Both the position numbers and the translations under genes were made by a program. Shown in pieces: positions 25,139-33,631 of a DNA stretch of 64,000 nucleotides. Each line of letters starts with the position of its first letter. Within the stretch, counting starts at the first letter, position 1. Source of the stretch: Pseudolysinimonas_A sp039912695 (lineage in GTDB: Bacteria; Actinomycetota; Actinomycetes; Actinomycetales; Microbacteriaceae); assembly GCF_039912695.1 (NCBI RefSeq), contig NZ_JBDSPJ010000013.1:124001-188000 (forward strand). The letters are read 5' to 3'. The notes under the pieces were generated by a model. That model was given only the letters and a program-made list of their open reading frames with translations, made no database searches and was not told the origin of the DNA.

Positions 25139-25636
25139 GTGAGCCCCGCACCCGTGAGCAGCGCATCTGGACGCGAACGCGTTGCGGCGGATGCCGAAGC
25201 TCGCGGCATCCCGGTCGAATTCCGTGAGCGCAGTGTTGCCCGCTCGCTTGAGGAAGCCGCACAGATTCTCGGAATCACCCCTGCCGACATCGTGAAGTCG
25301 CTCGTCGTGCGGCGGCACGATGGCAGCTACCTCTTCGCGCTGGTTCCGGGCGACCGGCAAATCTCGTGGGCCAAACTTCGCACGGTCGTCGGGGTCAACA
25401 AACTGCGTCTGCCTGAAGCCGAGCTAGCACTCGAGGCGACCGGCTACGAGCGCGGCACGATCACTCCGCTCGGGTCGACGACGCCGTGGCCAGTGTTCGC
25501 CGACGAGCGGATCGCGGGTCAGCGCGTCTCGATGGGAGCCGGCGAGCACGGGTACTCGCTCTTCGTGGAGGCCGACGACCTCGTCCGGGGTCTTGACGCA
25601 ACTGTCGCGGATATCACCGATCCGATGCCGCACTAG
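25139..25636 (+). CDS. YbaK/EbsC family aminoacyl-tRNA deacylase
   Basis: 165 residues of the YbaK/ProX editing fold, which hydrolyses mischarged tRNA (often Cys-tRNA-Pro). The lysine in ADIVKSLVVR is the conserved active-site lysine, and FALVPGDRQISWAKL and the glycine turn SMGAGEHGYSLFV near 137-149 match the family. The start GTG 25139 follows GAGAAT-N6, a possible weak leaderless promoter that lies right after palindrome copy 2. Confidence 0.84.
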   Translation: MSPAPVSSASGRERVAADAEARGIPVEFRERSVARSLEEAAQILGITPADIVKSLVVRRHDGSYLFALVPGDRQISWAKLRTVVGVNKLRLPEAELALEATGYERGTITPLGSTTPWPVFADERIAGQRVSMGAGEHGYSLFVEADDLVRGLDATVADITDPMPH

Positions 25637-25680
25637 GTGCGGGATGACATCCGAGTTGGGTTGGGCGTACACTCGCGACC

Positions 25681-25737
25681 ACCCCGCAAGGGGTGTCTGC
25701 CGGGACCCGACTCCCGATAAGCGCGGGCCCCGGCAGA
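25681..25737. terminator. Bidirectional terminator-like hairpins
   Basis: Two hairpins lie between convergent genes. ACCCC-GCAA-GGGGT (25681-25694) is followed by a 9-bp perfect stem TCTGCCGGG / CCCGGCAGA (25696-25704 and 25729-25737). Neither is followed by a long T-tract. Confidence 0.55.
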
Positions 25738-25753
25738 ACTCTGTTCGGCGGAT

Positions 25754-27148
25754 CTAGGCGACGGCTCTGCGTTCCTGATCCACCGTGGTACCGATCGGTC
25801 GGCCGAGAGCGCGGAACTCCCAGCCAGCCGCGAGATAGGCCTCGGCATCGAGCGCGTGCCGCGCGTCGATCATGCGACGAGACCTGACGAGGAGGCCCAA
25901 CGCGACCGGGTCGGCCTCGCGGAACTCGTCCCACTCGGTGAGCAGCAGAACGAGGTCCGCGCCGCTCACCGCGTCAGCAAGCGAGTCGGCGTAGACGAGG
26001 TCGGGGTAGACCCGGTGCGCGTTGGCGTTGGCCTCGGGGTCGTAGACGATGACATCCGCGCCCTCGAGGTACAGCATGCGAGCGACGTCGAGCGCCGGCG
26101 CATCCCGGACGTCGTCGGAGTTGGGTTTGAAGGCTGCACCGAGTGCCGCGATTCGGACGCCGGAAAGATCGCCGCCGACCAACTCGCGGGCCATATCGAG
26201 GACACGCACACGACGGCGGATGTTGATCTGGTCGACCTGGTCGAGGAAAGCGACGGCGTGACCGACCCCCAGCTCTTGGGCCCTGGCCTGGAATGCTCGG
26301 ATGTCTTTCGGCAGGCATCCGCCGCCGAAGCCCAGACCGGGCTTGAGGAAGCGACCGCCGATTCTGGCGTCGTGACTCAGTGCTTCAGCGAGGAGGTTGA
26401 TGTCCGCTCCGGTGGCCTCGCAGACCTCGGCCATCGCGTTGATGTACGAGATCTTCGTCGCCAGGAAGGAGTTCGCGGCGACCTTCACCAGCTCGGAGGT
26501 GCGGAGGTCGGCCACCACGAGGGGGGTGTCCGCCGCGAGAATCGGCGCATATACCTGGCGCAACCGTTCTTCGGCCCACTCCGACGCCACCCCGAAGACG
26601 AGGCGGTCAGGATGCAGGGTGTCCTCGACGGCGAAACCTTCGCGCAGAAACTCGGGGTTCCAGGCAAGCTCCACCAGGTCGCCAGCGGGCGAGACCTCGC
26701 GGGCCAGTTGGGCGAGCCGCTCCGCGGTTCCGACCGGAACGGTCGACTTTCCGACAATCAGGGCGCGGCGCGTGATTCGGCTGGCGAGTTCGGTCACCGC
26801 AGAGTCGACGTAGCGCATGTCGGCCGCGTGGGATCCCGGCTTCTGGGGCGTTCCGACGCAGACGAAATGCACATCTCCGAAAGCTGCCGCCTCCGCGAAG
26901 TCGGTCGTGAAACGCAACCTTCCCGTTGCGAGGGACTCGGCGAGCAACCCGGGCAGACCGGGCTCGAAGAACGGCAAGGTGCCGGACGAGAGTGCGTCGA
27001 TCTTGGATTGGTCGACGTCAACGCCGAGAACGTCATAGCCGAGCGCGGCCATGCAGACCGCATGGGTCGCGCCAAGGTAGCCCGTGCCGAGCACGGTGAT
27101 CCGAATGGGCTGGACAGGCAAGCCGGTACCCGATTGAACGATGGTCAC
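25754..27148 (-). CDS. ugd: UDP-glucose 6-dehydrogenase (second copy, polymer operon)
   Basis: 464 residues, same family as the gene at 21002 but clearly diverged. The Rossmann motif LGTGYLGATHA (20-30), GKSTVPVGT (133-141), NPEFLREG (164-171) and catalytic Cys278 in GFGGGCLPKD are intact. The GTG start has the strong ribosome site AGGAGG, unlike most genes here, which would allow high expression. It lies 72 bp after the stop of the second beta-helix gene and closes the four-gene operon. It would supply UDP-glucuronate to the GT2 polymerase. Confidence 0.91.
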   Translation of the reverse strand: MTIVQSGTGLPVQPIRITVLGTGYLGATHAVCMAALGYDVLGVDVDQSKIDALSSGTLPFFEPGLPGLLAESLATGRLRFTTDFAEAAAFGDVHFVCVGTPQKPGSHAADMRYVDSAVTELASRITRRALIVGKSTVPVGTAERLAQLAREVSPAGDLVELAWNPEFLREGFAVEDTLHPDRLVFGVASEWAEERLRQVYAPILAADTPLVVADLRTSELVKVAANSFLATKISYINAMAEVCEATGADINLLAEALSHDARIGGRFLKPGLGFGGGCLPKDIRAFQARAQELGVGHAVAFLDQVDQINIRRRVRVLDMARELVGGDLSGVRIAALGAAFKPNSDDVRDAPALDVARMLYLEGADVIVYDPEANANAHRVYPDLVYADSLADAVSGADLVLLLTEWDEFREADPVALGLLVRSRRMIDARHALDAEAYLAAGWEFRALGRPIGTTVDQERRAVA

Positions 27149-27220
27149 AATTTCCTCCTGGGGGGTGGAGAGTTCTGATGCGATGGGCGGCCGTAATCGG
27201 GGTCGGCCTTGGGTCTTCCT

Positions 27221-28315
27221 TTAGCCGGACACGCAGCTCACATTGCTCAAGCCACTGCCAGCACCGGAAGCCGTGTTATCGCACGTGACGACGTTGTCGC
27301 GGGCGGGAGTAAAGGAGAACCCGAAACCGGGTCCGTTGATGACAGCGGTGTTGCCGCGGAATGTGTTGCGCGTGCCCCAGCCGTCAACGATTTCGTGCGT
27401 TTGGAATCCGTCCATCGGGGTGTTGACACCGGTGTTGCCCTCGATGAGCCAGTCGTTGCCTTTGACGTCGACCCACGAGTCACCGCCGGCGTTAGTCAGC
27501 CCTGCGCCGTCGAAGGAGTTGCCGCGCACGGTTCCCCCGGTCGTGCCCTCTTTGATGTCGATCGATTCGGCCGTCGTGGCCCAGATCGTGTTGCCTTCGA
27601 TCACATTCCGGTCGCTCGCATCGGGGTTGCAGTCCGAGATTTCGCACCAGTTGCTCTTTGCCGTCCCGACGTAGATTCCTTCGCCGTACTTGTCGCGTCG
27701 CAACCCGGTCGCGCTCACCTGGTTACCGGTGACGAGATTGTCGGTGCTCGTCCGGCGGAGGTGGATCGCCTCGTCGCCGATCATGGTCACTGTCAACCCC
27801 TCGATCACCGACCCAACCGTGCCGTCGGCCATGACGCCTTTCTGCCCGTTGGTGACCGTGAACCCGGCGAGGTGCCAGTAGCTCGCACCGTCAAGGTGAA
27901 CGACATAGCCCTGATCCACACCACCTCCGTCGAGCACGCTGTCGGGCGTCCCACACAGGGTGATGGGGTTCGACGCCGTCCCGGAGGTCGTGATCGTGAA
28001 GTTGCCGACATACCGTCCGGGGGCGATCGAGATGACATCGCCAGGTGCCGCGCCGTCGAGCGCGGACTGAAGGTCGAGCTCGGACGCAACGGTCGTTGTC
28101 GGCTCCGCGCACGAGCCGTCAGCGCTCGGCGTCGAGATGGGCGTTTTCGACGGCTCAAGGGCGGTCGGAGTCGGGCCGGTCACGGCCTCGGGCGTCGTTG
28201 GTCGGCTTCCCAGAAATACCCACACGCCTCCCACAATGAACAGACCAAGCACGAGGACGAGGACGACGATGGCGATCACGGGGCGGCGCTCAGTGGGCTC
28301 GTCATCGGCTTTCAC
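27221..28315 (-). CDS. N-terminally anchored right-handed beta-helix protein
   Basis: 364 residues. A short acidic cytoplasmic N terminus, one membrane segment at about 13-34 (VIAIVVLVLVLGLFIVGGVWVFLG) and a Thr/Pro-rich stalk to about residue 60 precede a right-handed parallel beta-helix (coil motifs such as ISIAPGRYVGN, VIEGNTIWAT, RNTFRGNTAVINGPG) to the end. Cys residues in the outside domain may pair. Beta-helix proteins act on polysaccharides as lyases, hydrolases or C5-epimerases, and catalytic residues cannot be assigned by eye. The GTG overlaps the upstream stop by 4 bp (GTGA). Confidence 0.82.
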   Translation of the reverse strand: MKADDEPTERRPVIAIVVLVLVLGLFIVGGVWVFLGSRPTTPEAVTGPTPTALEPSKTPISTPSADGSCAEPTTTVASELDLQSALDGAAPGDVISIAPGRYVGNFTITTSGTASNPITLCGTPDSVLDGGGVDQGYVVHLDGASYWHLAGFTVTNGQKGVMADGTVGSVIEGLTVTMIGDEAIHLRRTSTDNLVTGNQVSATGLRRDKYGEGIYVGTAKSNWCEISDCNPDASDRNVIEGNTIWATTAESIDIKEGTTGGTVRGNSFDGAGLTNAGGDSWVDVKGNDWLIEGNTGVNTPMDGFQTHEIVDGWGTRNTFRGNTAVINGPGFGFSFTPARDNVVTCDNTASGAGSGLSNVSCVSG

Positions 28316-30171
28316 GACCCGATCCCGGTCGACGGTTCGCCGAGGTTGGGGACCTGCACCCGAGACCCAACTTGCGCCCGAGGAACGATGCCGCGCGTGA
28401 AGCTCGACAGCGGTGCCTGGTCGGCGTACGGGTTGACTCCGACGCGGCGGCGACGACGCATGACCAACGTGACGATCAGGAGGAGCGCAATCACCAGCCA
28501 CATGACCGTCAGTGGCTGGAAAATACGAGCCAGGACGATCGCGAGCGGCTTGGTGTCGTGCCACCCTGTGGCGTCGTTGTCGCGCACCGCCATCCCGGTG
28601 GAGCGGCTCACGTCGATCGCGCTCGGACCCGAGCCGTCGATGGTGTTTCCGACGATCACCGACCCTCCGGTCGCGCCGACGAGTGCAATGCCGTGGTTGC
28701 TGACTTTGCTGACGCGGTTGTCTTCGATGCGTCCGCCCGCGTCTCGCAGGTAGATGCCGATCTCGCCGCCATCGACGCGGTTGTCCACGACGGACATGTC
28801 AGCACCGGAGTCGCGCACGGCGATCCCCTGCTGGGTCGATCCGCTGACTTCGTTGGCACGAATGGTCACCCCGGTCGCCCCGGAGGTCACCACGATGCCC
28901 ATCAGGTTGTTCGAGACCTCGTTGCCGATGATGTTGATGTCGAAGCCACCGACCACCTCGATGCCATACCGGCCGTTGCCCGCCGAGGTGCTGTTGCGCA
29001 CCTCGTTGCCGCCGTAGCTGCTGACGGCGATGCCCGTTGCGCTCGGACCGTCGACCAGAGCACGGCCCTCAATCGTGATGCCGTTGCGACCGTTGTCGCG
29101 CGCCTCAAGATCGTCGAACACGACGCTCGACGTCGCCCGAGTGAGGTTGAAACCGTCCTGGGCGTTGCCGGTCGCGACCGAGCCGGAGACCGTGCTGTTC
29201 GTGACATCGCGGTGAAAGACCAGGCCGTCGACAAGCGAGTTCTCGAACGACGACCCGCGAATATCGACACGGTCGGCCGCCGTCACGAAGAGCCCGAACG
29301 CGTTGCCGATCGTTTCGACCGACTGCAGGAGAGCGGAGGCGTAGCCCGCACCATCCGGTTCTCCCTCGAGGGCGAGGGTGTCGAGCGGCGACGCGTCGGG
29401 GCCGAGGCTAACCAGGTTCTCGTCAAGCGGTTGGGCCGCCGATGTCGGGTCGTCGGCGATGAGCGGTTCGGGGATGACGGAACCGGTGATCGCGAGACCG
29501 CCGGTGATTCCGCTCCAGAAGCCAAGCTGCTCGAACTTCGCATCGGTGATTTCGGCATGACCGCCGTACACCCGCACGTAGGCACGTCCATCGTCGGTGA
29601 GGAGGTCGGGTCCGACTGCGTCGGAGTCCCAGCTCCCCACCTCGAGCGGTGAACTTGCGTCACCCCGGATGACGAGAGTGCCTCCGTCGGCGACGATCGA
29701 CACGAAACCGTGCGCGTTCGAGGCGAGCAGCAGCTTGACGCCGACGCCGTCGATCCGCAGAGTCGCACCCTCGGCGACGTAGATGTGCTCCGAAATCAGG
29801 TAGCTGCCGTCGCTGCGCTTCTCGACGCTCCGCGGCGCTATGCGGGCGAGTTCGTCGATCGTGTACGGCGCCGAACGGCCGACGAGGACGATCGTTGGCA
29901 CTCCGGTCGTGGTGAGCCGGAACGGTCGCCTCGGCACCACGCCTTGCAGAAGCGCGGTTTGCAGAGTCGTTCGGATGTCGATGATTCGGCGTTCCTCGGC
30001 GGCAACGAGCGGCGCTTCGGTGTCCGGGTTCCCGGGGTAGTCGCGGCCGGCGGTGACGGTATCCGGAGAGGTGAAGGTCGCGGTCGGAGCGGCGGAGGCT
30101 GCAATCGAACCGGTGAGAAGTCCTACAGCGATCAGCAGGATGGCGGCGACGGCCGCAATCAGGCGCGTCAC
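28312..30171 (-). CDS. C-terminally anchored right-handed beta-helix protein (NosD-like)
   Basis: 619 residues. A signal peptide or anchor covers about 4-28 (LIAAVAAILLIAVGLLTGSIAASA). A mixed domain to about 290 precedes a NosD/pectate-lyase-like beta-helix, with repeats such as VRNSTSAGNGRYGIEV, IIGNEVSNNLMGIVV and VDNRVDGGEIGIYL spaced by about 22 residues. A membrane segment at about 549-571 and a basic 48-residue cytoplasmic tail follow. It resembles alginate epimerase-type modifying enzymes in fold only. The GTG start overlaps the GT2 stop by 4 bp. A surface polymer-modifying role is inferred from the operon. Confidence 0.84.
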   Translation of the reverse strand: MTRLIAAVAAILLIAVGLLTGSIAASAAPTATFTSPDTVTAGRDYPGNPDTEAPLVAAEERRIIDIRTTLQTALLQGVVPRRPFRLTTTGVPTIVLVGRSAPYTIDELARIAPRSVEKRSDGSYLISEHIYVAEGATLRIDGVGVKLLLASNAHGFVSIVADGGTLVIRGDASSPLEVGSWDSDAVGPDLLTDDGRAYVRVYGGHAEITDAKFEQLGFWSGITGGLAITGSVIPEPLIADDPTSAAQPLDENLVSLGPDASPLDTLALEGEPDGAGYASALLQSVETIGNAFGLFVTAADRVDIRGSSFENSLVDGLVFHRDVTNSTVSGSVATGNAQDGFNLTRATSSVVFDDLEARDNGRNGITIEGRALVDGPSATGIAVSSYGGNEVRNSTSAGNGRYGIEVVGGFDINIIGNEVSNNLMGIVVTSGATGVTIRANEVSGSTQQGIAVRDSGADMSVVDNRVDGGEIGIYLRDAGGRIEDNRVSKVSNHGIALVGATGGSVIVGNTIDGSGPSAIDVSRSTGMAVRDNDATGWHDTKPLAIVLARIFQPLTVMWLVIALLLIVTLVMRRRRRVGVNPYADQAPLSSFTRGIVPRAQVGSRVQVPNLGEPSTGIGS

Positions 30172-31460
30172 GCGACGACCTCCGCTCCGAGCGAGCGGGT
30201 GTTCTGGCCGTCGCCGCCGATCTGGTCGGCGCGGCGGGTCAGCCATCCCTGGCGGTTCATCGTGACGAACGCGAAGAGCTTGATCGGGAGGGCGATGAAA
30301 ATCACGACCAGAGCCACGATGGGCAACAGGAAGATCTCACCGGGGTGGCGACGAAGGTGCGACGCGCCACGGATGCCACGGGTCACCAGCAGCCAGGCGA
30401 CCACCGCGCCGATGGCGAGCGGCGTGAAGTCGAGCCGGCTGAGCAGGAGGTATGCCACCGTGAAGCCCATCGTTACCGGGGTGAGCAGGATCTGCAGAAC
30501 CGTGACCTTGGTCACGAACGGCTGCTTCCACAGCCACCCCTTGAAGATCGCCGTCAAGTAGCAGCGGTAGGAGTTTCGGCTCCAGCGCACGCGCTGCTTC
30601 ACGAAGCCGCTGAGTGTCGAGGGGAACATCGATAGCGCCCGTGCGGAGCGCTGATGCACGGTCTTGAACCCCGACGCGAGGACGAGCCAGGTGAGGCGCC
30701 CGTCGTCGCCAGAAATGCAGCGCTTGCCGAGGAAGAACTCGTTCTCGAGACGGTCGAGCACCGGCAGGACTGCCGAGCGGCGATAGACGGCAGTGCGTCC
30801 CGAGATGCACGGCACCGCGCCAGCCCTGCCCATCGCCGGGACGTAGTTGTAGTACCGCAGGTTGACTAGCCAGTCGGCGACGCGTCGCCAGATGCTCGTC
30901 GTGCGGGCGTAGACGTTCTGCTGGGTCGAGACGCCGCCCACTGCGGGGTCGGCGAACGGCTTCTGCACGTTGACCAGCAGCCCCGGCAGCCACGAGGTGT
31001 CGCTGTCGGTCAAAACCAGAATCTCGTATCTCGCCAGGCGAATGCCAGCGCCGAGCGCCGAGCGCTTGCCGACGTGCTCGAAGAGGATGGGGCGGATGCG
31101 GTCATCATCGAGCGCAACGATGCGGTCGTAACTGTCGACGTCCGCAACGTCCAGAACGATGATGATCTCGTCAGGGTCTTGGGCTCGCCAGGACTCGAGG
31201 CAGCGCATCAGGATGTCGGGATCCTCGTGGAACGAGGGCACGACCACAGAGGTTGGGGCTCGGAAGTCGCCCTCGATCGCCGGGGCCGTCGCCGACAGGA
31301 TCACGCGGTAGAGCCAGAGGCCCCAAACGAGGATCCCTGCGAGCGCGATCGGGAAGTACGGCGCGAGGCTTGCCACGAAGTTGGCGATGGCGTCGGGGTT
31401 GAACGGCGAGGCAAGAAAATCGCCGAGCGGGTCGATCGGAAGGTATGCAGGAGCGGGCAT
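30168..31460 (-). CDS. Processive family 2 glycosyltransferase, hyaluronan-synthase-like
   Basis: 430 residues. An N-terminal membrane helix (about 34-55) precedes a cytosolic GT-A domain with VVVPSFHEDP near 72, the DSD metal motif (152-154), CISGRTAVYRR (218-228), the acceptor/catalytic motif GDDGRLT (251-257) and QRVRW (289-293). Three or four membrane helices follow. This set, GDDxxLT plus QxxRW plus C-terminal membrane channel, is that of hyaluronan, chitin and cellulose synthases, and the SG-x-x-x-VYR motif favours the hyaluronan/chitin branch. It would polymerise and export a sugar chain. ATG 31460 was chosen over an upstream in-frame start. First gene of the operon. Confidence 0.88.
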   Translation of the reverse strand: MPAPAYLPIDPLGDFLASPFNPDAIANFVASLAPYFPIALAGILVWGLWLYRVILSATAPAIEGDFRAPTSVVVPSFHEDPDILMRCLESWRAQDPDEIIIVLDVADVDSYDRIVALDDDRIRPILFEHVGKRSALGAGIRLARYEILVLTDSDTSWLPGLLVNVQKPFADPAVGGVSTQQNVYARTTSIWRRVADWLVNLRYYNYVPAMGRAGAVPCISGRTAVYRRSAVLPVLDRLENEFFLGKRCISGDDGRLTWLVLASGFKTVHQRSARALSMFPSTLSGFVKQRVRWSRNSYRCYLTAIFKGWLWKQPFVTKVTVLQILLTPVTMGFTVAYLLLSRLDFTPLAIGAVVAWLLVTRGIRGASHLRRHPGEIFLLPIVALVVIFIALPIKLFAFVTMNRQGWLTRRADQIGGDGQNTRSLGAEVVA

Positions 31461-31732
31461 CGGGTCACGCTTTCGGTCGGGGGAACCATTGGTATCGCTA
31501 CCAACCGACGCGCCCAGTGGGCAGCGCAATCCCCATCGACCGAACTCCTGAAGGTCGAGGCCTCAATCGGGGGTTGGCCTCAACGTGCGGAGCTTCCGGC
31601 TAGGCCGTAAGAGTCCCCCGAAACGGGGACGTGAGTCAAGCGGATACGGAGGAGTTCTCACGTCTGTAACAAGCTGTTAATATCTGGCATCCAGGGCGCA
31701 CGGGTGCACCTCAGGCCGGAAAGCCCGAGAAG
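31461..31732 (-). promoter_or_regulatory. Structured 5' leader of the polymer operon
   Basis: 272 bases without a supported gene. On the minus strand an 8-bp stem GACGTGAG/CTCACGTC (31657-31664 with 31628-31635) overlaps a second hairpin GTCCCC/GGGGAC (31625-31630 with 31613-31618), so the two exclude each other. AGGAGTTC (minus 31549-31542) is an exact complement of GAACTCCT (31657-31650) in the loop of the first stem. TAACA-AGC-TGTTA (31667-31679) is an operator-like palindrome. No convincing -35/-10 pair was found. Confidence 0.4.
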
Positions 31733-31876
31733 TCAGATGTTGTCGGAGTCCACTCGGCGGTTCATGACGTGCTGATCGTGGTGGGGCGGGATGACGCAGA
31801 ACTCCCCCTCGCAAACCTCCGCGGCGGTGTCGCCCACCATCTCCAACACCAGGGGTGCGGGGTTCGGCTCGGTCAC
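31733..31876 (-). CDS. 47-residue protein coupled to the DsbA-like gene
   Basis: A GTG at 31876 overlaps the stop of the DsbA-like gene (GTGA) and opens 47 codons. The protein is acidic and polar, with segments VCEGEFCVIPPHHDQHVMNRRV that contain two Cys (C-x4-C) and two adjacent His plus a third, which suggests a metal site or a redox pair. There is no signal peptide. Codon use is that of a normal gene here. The overlap with a thiol oxidoreductase hints at a thiol-related job. I do not know the family. Confidence 0.6.
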   Translation of the reverse strand: MTEPNPAPLVLEMVGDTAAEVCEGEFCVIPPHHDQHVMNRRVDSDNI

Positions 31877-32580
31877 GACGCCTCCGTTATTTCGGACTCC
31901 ACGGCGGCCGCACGCTCGTCGGCTACCTGTTGCAGGACGTTAGCGAACGTGGCCGGGTCTTGCGCGCCCGACACTCCGAACCTGCCGTCGAGCACGAAGA
32001 ACGGAACCCCGCGGATACCCAGCTCGCCCGCCAGCGCAATGTCGGCGCGCACGTCGTCGAGGTACTCGTTCGCCGTCAAGGAGCGGATGACATCATCCCG
32101 ATCGAGGCCGAGCTCGGTGGCGAGATCGGCGAGTTCCGGGATGCGGCCGACGTGGCGCCCGTCCTCGAAGTACGCCTTCATCAGGTGTTCCTTCATCTCG
32201 AGCTGCAGCCCCTTCGCCTTCGCGTAGTGAATGAGCTGATGCGCGAGCACCGTGTTGGTCGACTGCAGGGCGTCGTAGTCGTAGTGCAGTCCCACGCTTT
32301 CGGCGATACCCGAGACCCGATCGATCATCGCGGTCGCCTGCTCGAGCGGCACACCCAGGTGCTGAGCGAGGTGCTCGACATGGTGACCTTCAACCTCGAC
32401 CGCAGTACCCGGCGAGAGCTCGAACGAGTGGTACTCGACCTCGACCGGCAGCCCCGCGGCGGCGACACCTGCTTCGAACTTTCGTTTGCCGATGAAGCAC
32501 CACGGGCAGGCGATGTCCGACCAGATGTCGACCTTGATGGGTTCGGTCGTGGTGATGTTCATGGTGGGTTCACGGGTCAT
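31873..32580 (-). CDS. DsbA family oxidoreductase (FrnE-like)
   Basis: 235 residues, cytoplasmic (no signal peptide), of the FrnE/2-hydroxychromene-2-carboxylate isomerase-like branch of DsbA. The active-site CPWC is at 25-28, the long helical insertion follows, and the cis-Pro strand GIRGVPFFVLDGRFGVSGAQ is near 191-210. It may act as disulfide isomerase or polyketide-type thiol enzyme. ATG 32580 is used, and an alternative in-frame ATG is at 32562. It starts 7 bp after the CPBP protease stop and is followed by the coupled 47-residue gene. Confidence 0.85.
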   Translation of the reverse strand: MTREPTMNITTTEPIKVDIWSDIACPWCFIGKRKFEAGVAAAGLPVEVEYHSFELSPGTAVEVEGHHVEHLAQHLGVPLEQATAMIDRVSGIAESVGLHYDYDALQSTNTVLAHQLIHYAKAKGLQLEMKEHLMKAYFEDGRHVGRIPELADLATELGLDRDDVIRSLTANEYLDDVRADIALAGELGIRGVPFFVLDGRFGVSGAQDPATFANVLQQVADERAAAVESEITEAS

Positions 32581-32587
32581 GTTGGGT

Positions 32588-33631
32588 TCAACCGCCCAAA
32601 GTCGCAGGCATTCCCGGTTGGGTCGGCGGGTCGGGAACGAGACGGGTCACCGCGATCCGACTGATCCGCTGCGGGTGCATCCGACGTGCCGCAAACTCGA
32701 TCGCGGTGAGCCAGACAGCCGCAGTGATCAGCGGCGGGATGACATCCATCGGTGTGCCGACGGCCCCGGCAGAGTTGGTGGGCCCGAACATCCCGGTGCC
32801 GGTGATCAGGAACGTTCCGATGTTGTGCACCGAGTGGTAGGCGATCCCCGATTCCAGGCCGCCGGTTCGGATCGCCGCGATGGCGAAACTCACGCCGAGG
32901 ATGCCGACCTGCAACTGCCCCCAGATGTCGTAGCTGTGGCTGAGCGCGAACAGGGTCGCCGAGATGACGATGCCGACCGGAGCCCACCGCGCCCAGGCGC
33001 CGATGACCTGTTGCAGGACGCCGCGAAAGAGGTACTCCTCGGTCGCCGCCTGGAGTGGTACCAGAAGCACCACGATCAGCGCACCCACGAGATAGGGACC
33101 GATCGGGGTGCTGAACGGCAGCAGCGGCTGGCCGGATGCGACCCCCACGAGAACCTGCACGGCCAGGCTAACGATCCACACGACGGCGGAGATCGCCGCC
33201 GTGACACCGAGCCAGCGCCAACGCAGTCGGAAGGTGACCGAGTGCAGGATGTTCACCCGATACCCCGACGGGCGGATGCCAGCGATCCGCAACGCCAACG
33301 GAATCAGCGGCAAGACCAGCAGGATCGCCCCGAGCCCAAACACCAGAGTCCACGGATTGGTCAGGTCGGGCGACAACTCGGCGAGCAACTCGGTCTGAGT
33401 CGGGATGTGGCCGACACTGATCGTGCCATTGGCGAACAGCACGACGACCAGAACGATAGCCAGCACGACTTGGACACCCAAAAAGAACACCGCTGCCATC
33501 ACAAGAGCAACGAGCGGACGCCACCACCGATACGTCGGCTGCGCGCGAAAAAGACGGTGATAGGGCAACTCGACGATCGTGGTCTGCTCGGCACGGGAGG
33601 TCGGCGGTGGTGGAGGCGGGAGGTCGGTCAT
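32588..33631 (-). CDS. CPBP family intramembrane metalloprotease
   Basis: 347 residues. A Pro-rich N-terminal tail (MTDLPPPPPPTS) precedes about eight membrane helices. The Abi/CPBP motifs are clear: EEYLFRGVLQQ (Glu-Glu with Arg, near 204-214), a middle FALSHSYD segment (His, near 235) and a third AYHSVHN segment (His, near 269-275). The family includes CAAX prenyl proteases and bacteriocin self-immunity proteins. The start overlaps the PadR stop by 4 bp (ATGA). Confidence 0.85.
   Translation of the reverse strand: MTDLPPPPPPTSRAEQTTIVELPYHRLFRAQPTYRWWRPLVALVMAAVFFLGVQVVLAIVLVVVLFANGTISVGHIPTQTELLAELSPDLTNPWTLVFGLGAILLVLPLIPLALRIAGIRPSGYRVNILHSVTFRLRWRWLGVTAAISAVVWIVSLAVQVLVGVASGQPLLPFSTPIGPYLVGALIVVLLVPLQAATEEYLFRGVLQQVIGAWARWAPVGIVISATLFALSHSYDIWGQLQVGILGVSFAIAAIRTGGLESGIAYHSVHNIGTFLITGTGMFGPTNSAGAVGTPMDVIPPLITAAVWLTAIEFAARRMHPQRISRIAVTRLVPDPPTQPGMPATLGG

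Noticed and set aside
22717..25290. Very long open frame on the strand opposite the GT4-SGNH gene
   Set aside because: It lies antisense to a gene with complete enzyme motifs, has the Arg/Gly/Asp-rich composition of high-GC shadow frames and no recognisable domain.
26000..31500. Complete alginate cluster
   Set aside because: No Alg44, AlgK/AlgE-type export, AlgX/J/I/F acetylation genes or mannose-pathway genes lie nearby. The GT2 motifs are closer to hyaluronan/chitin synthases, so only an analogy to alginate is claimed.
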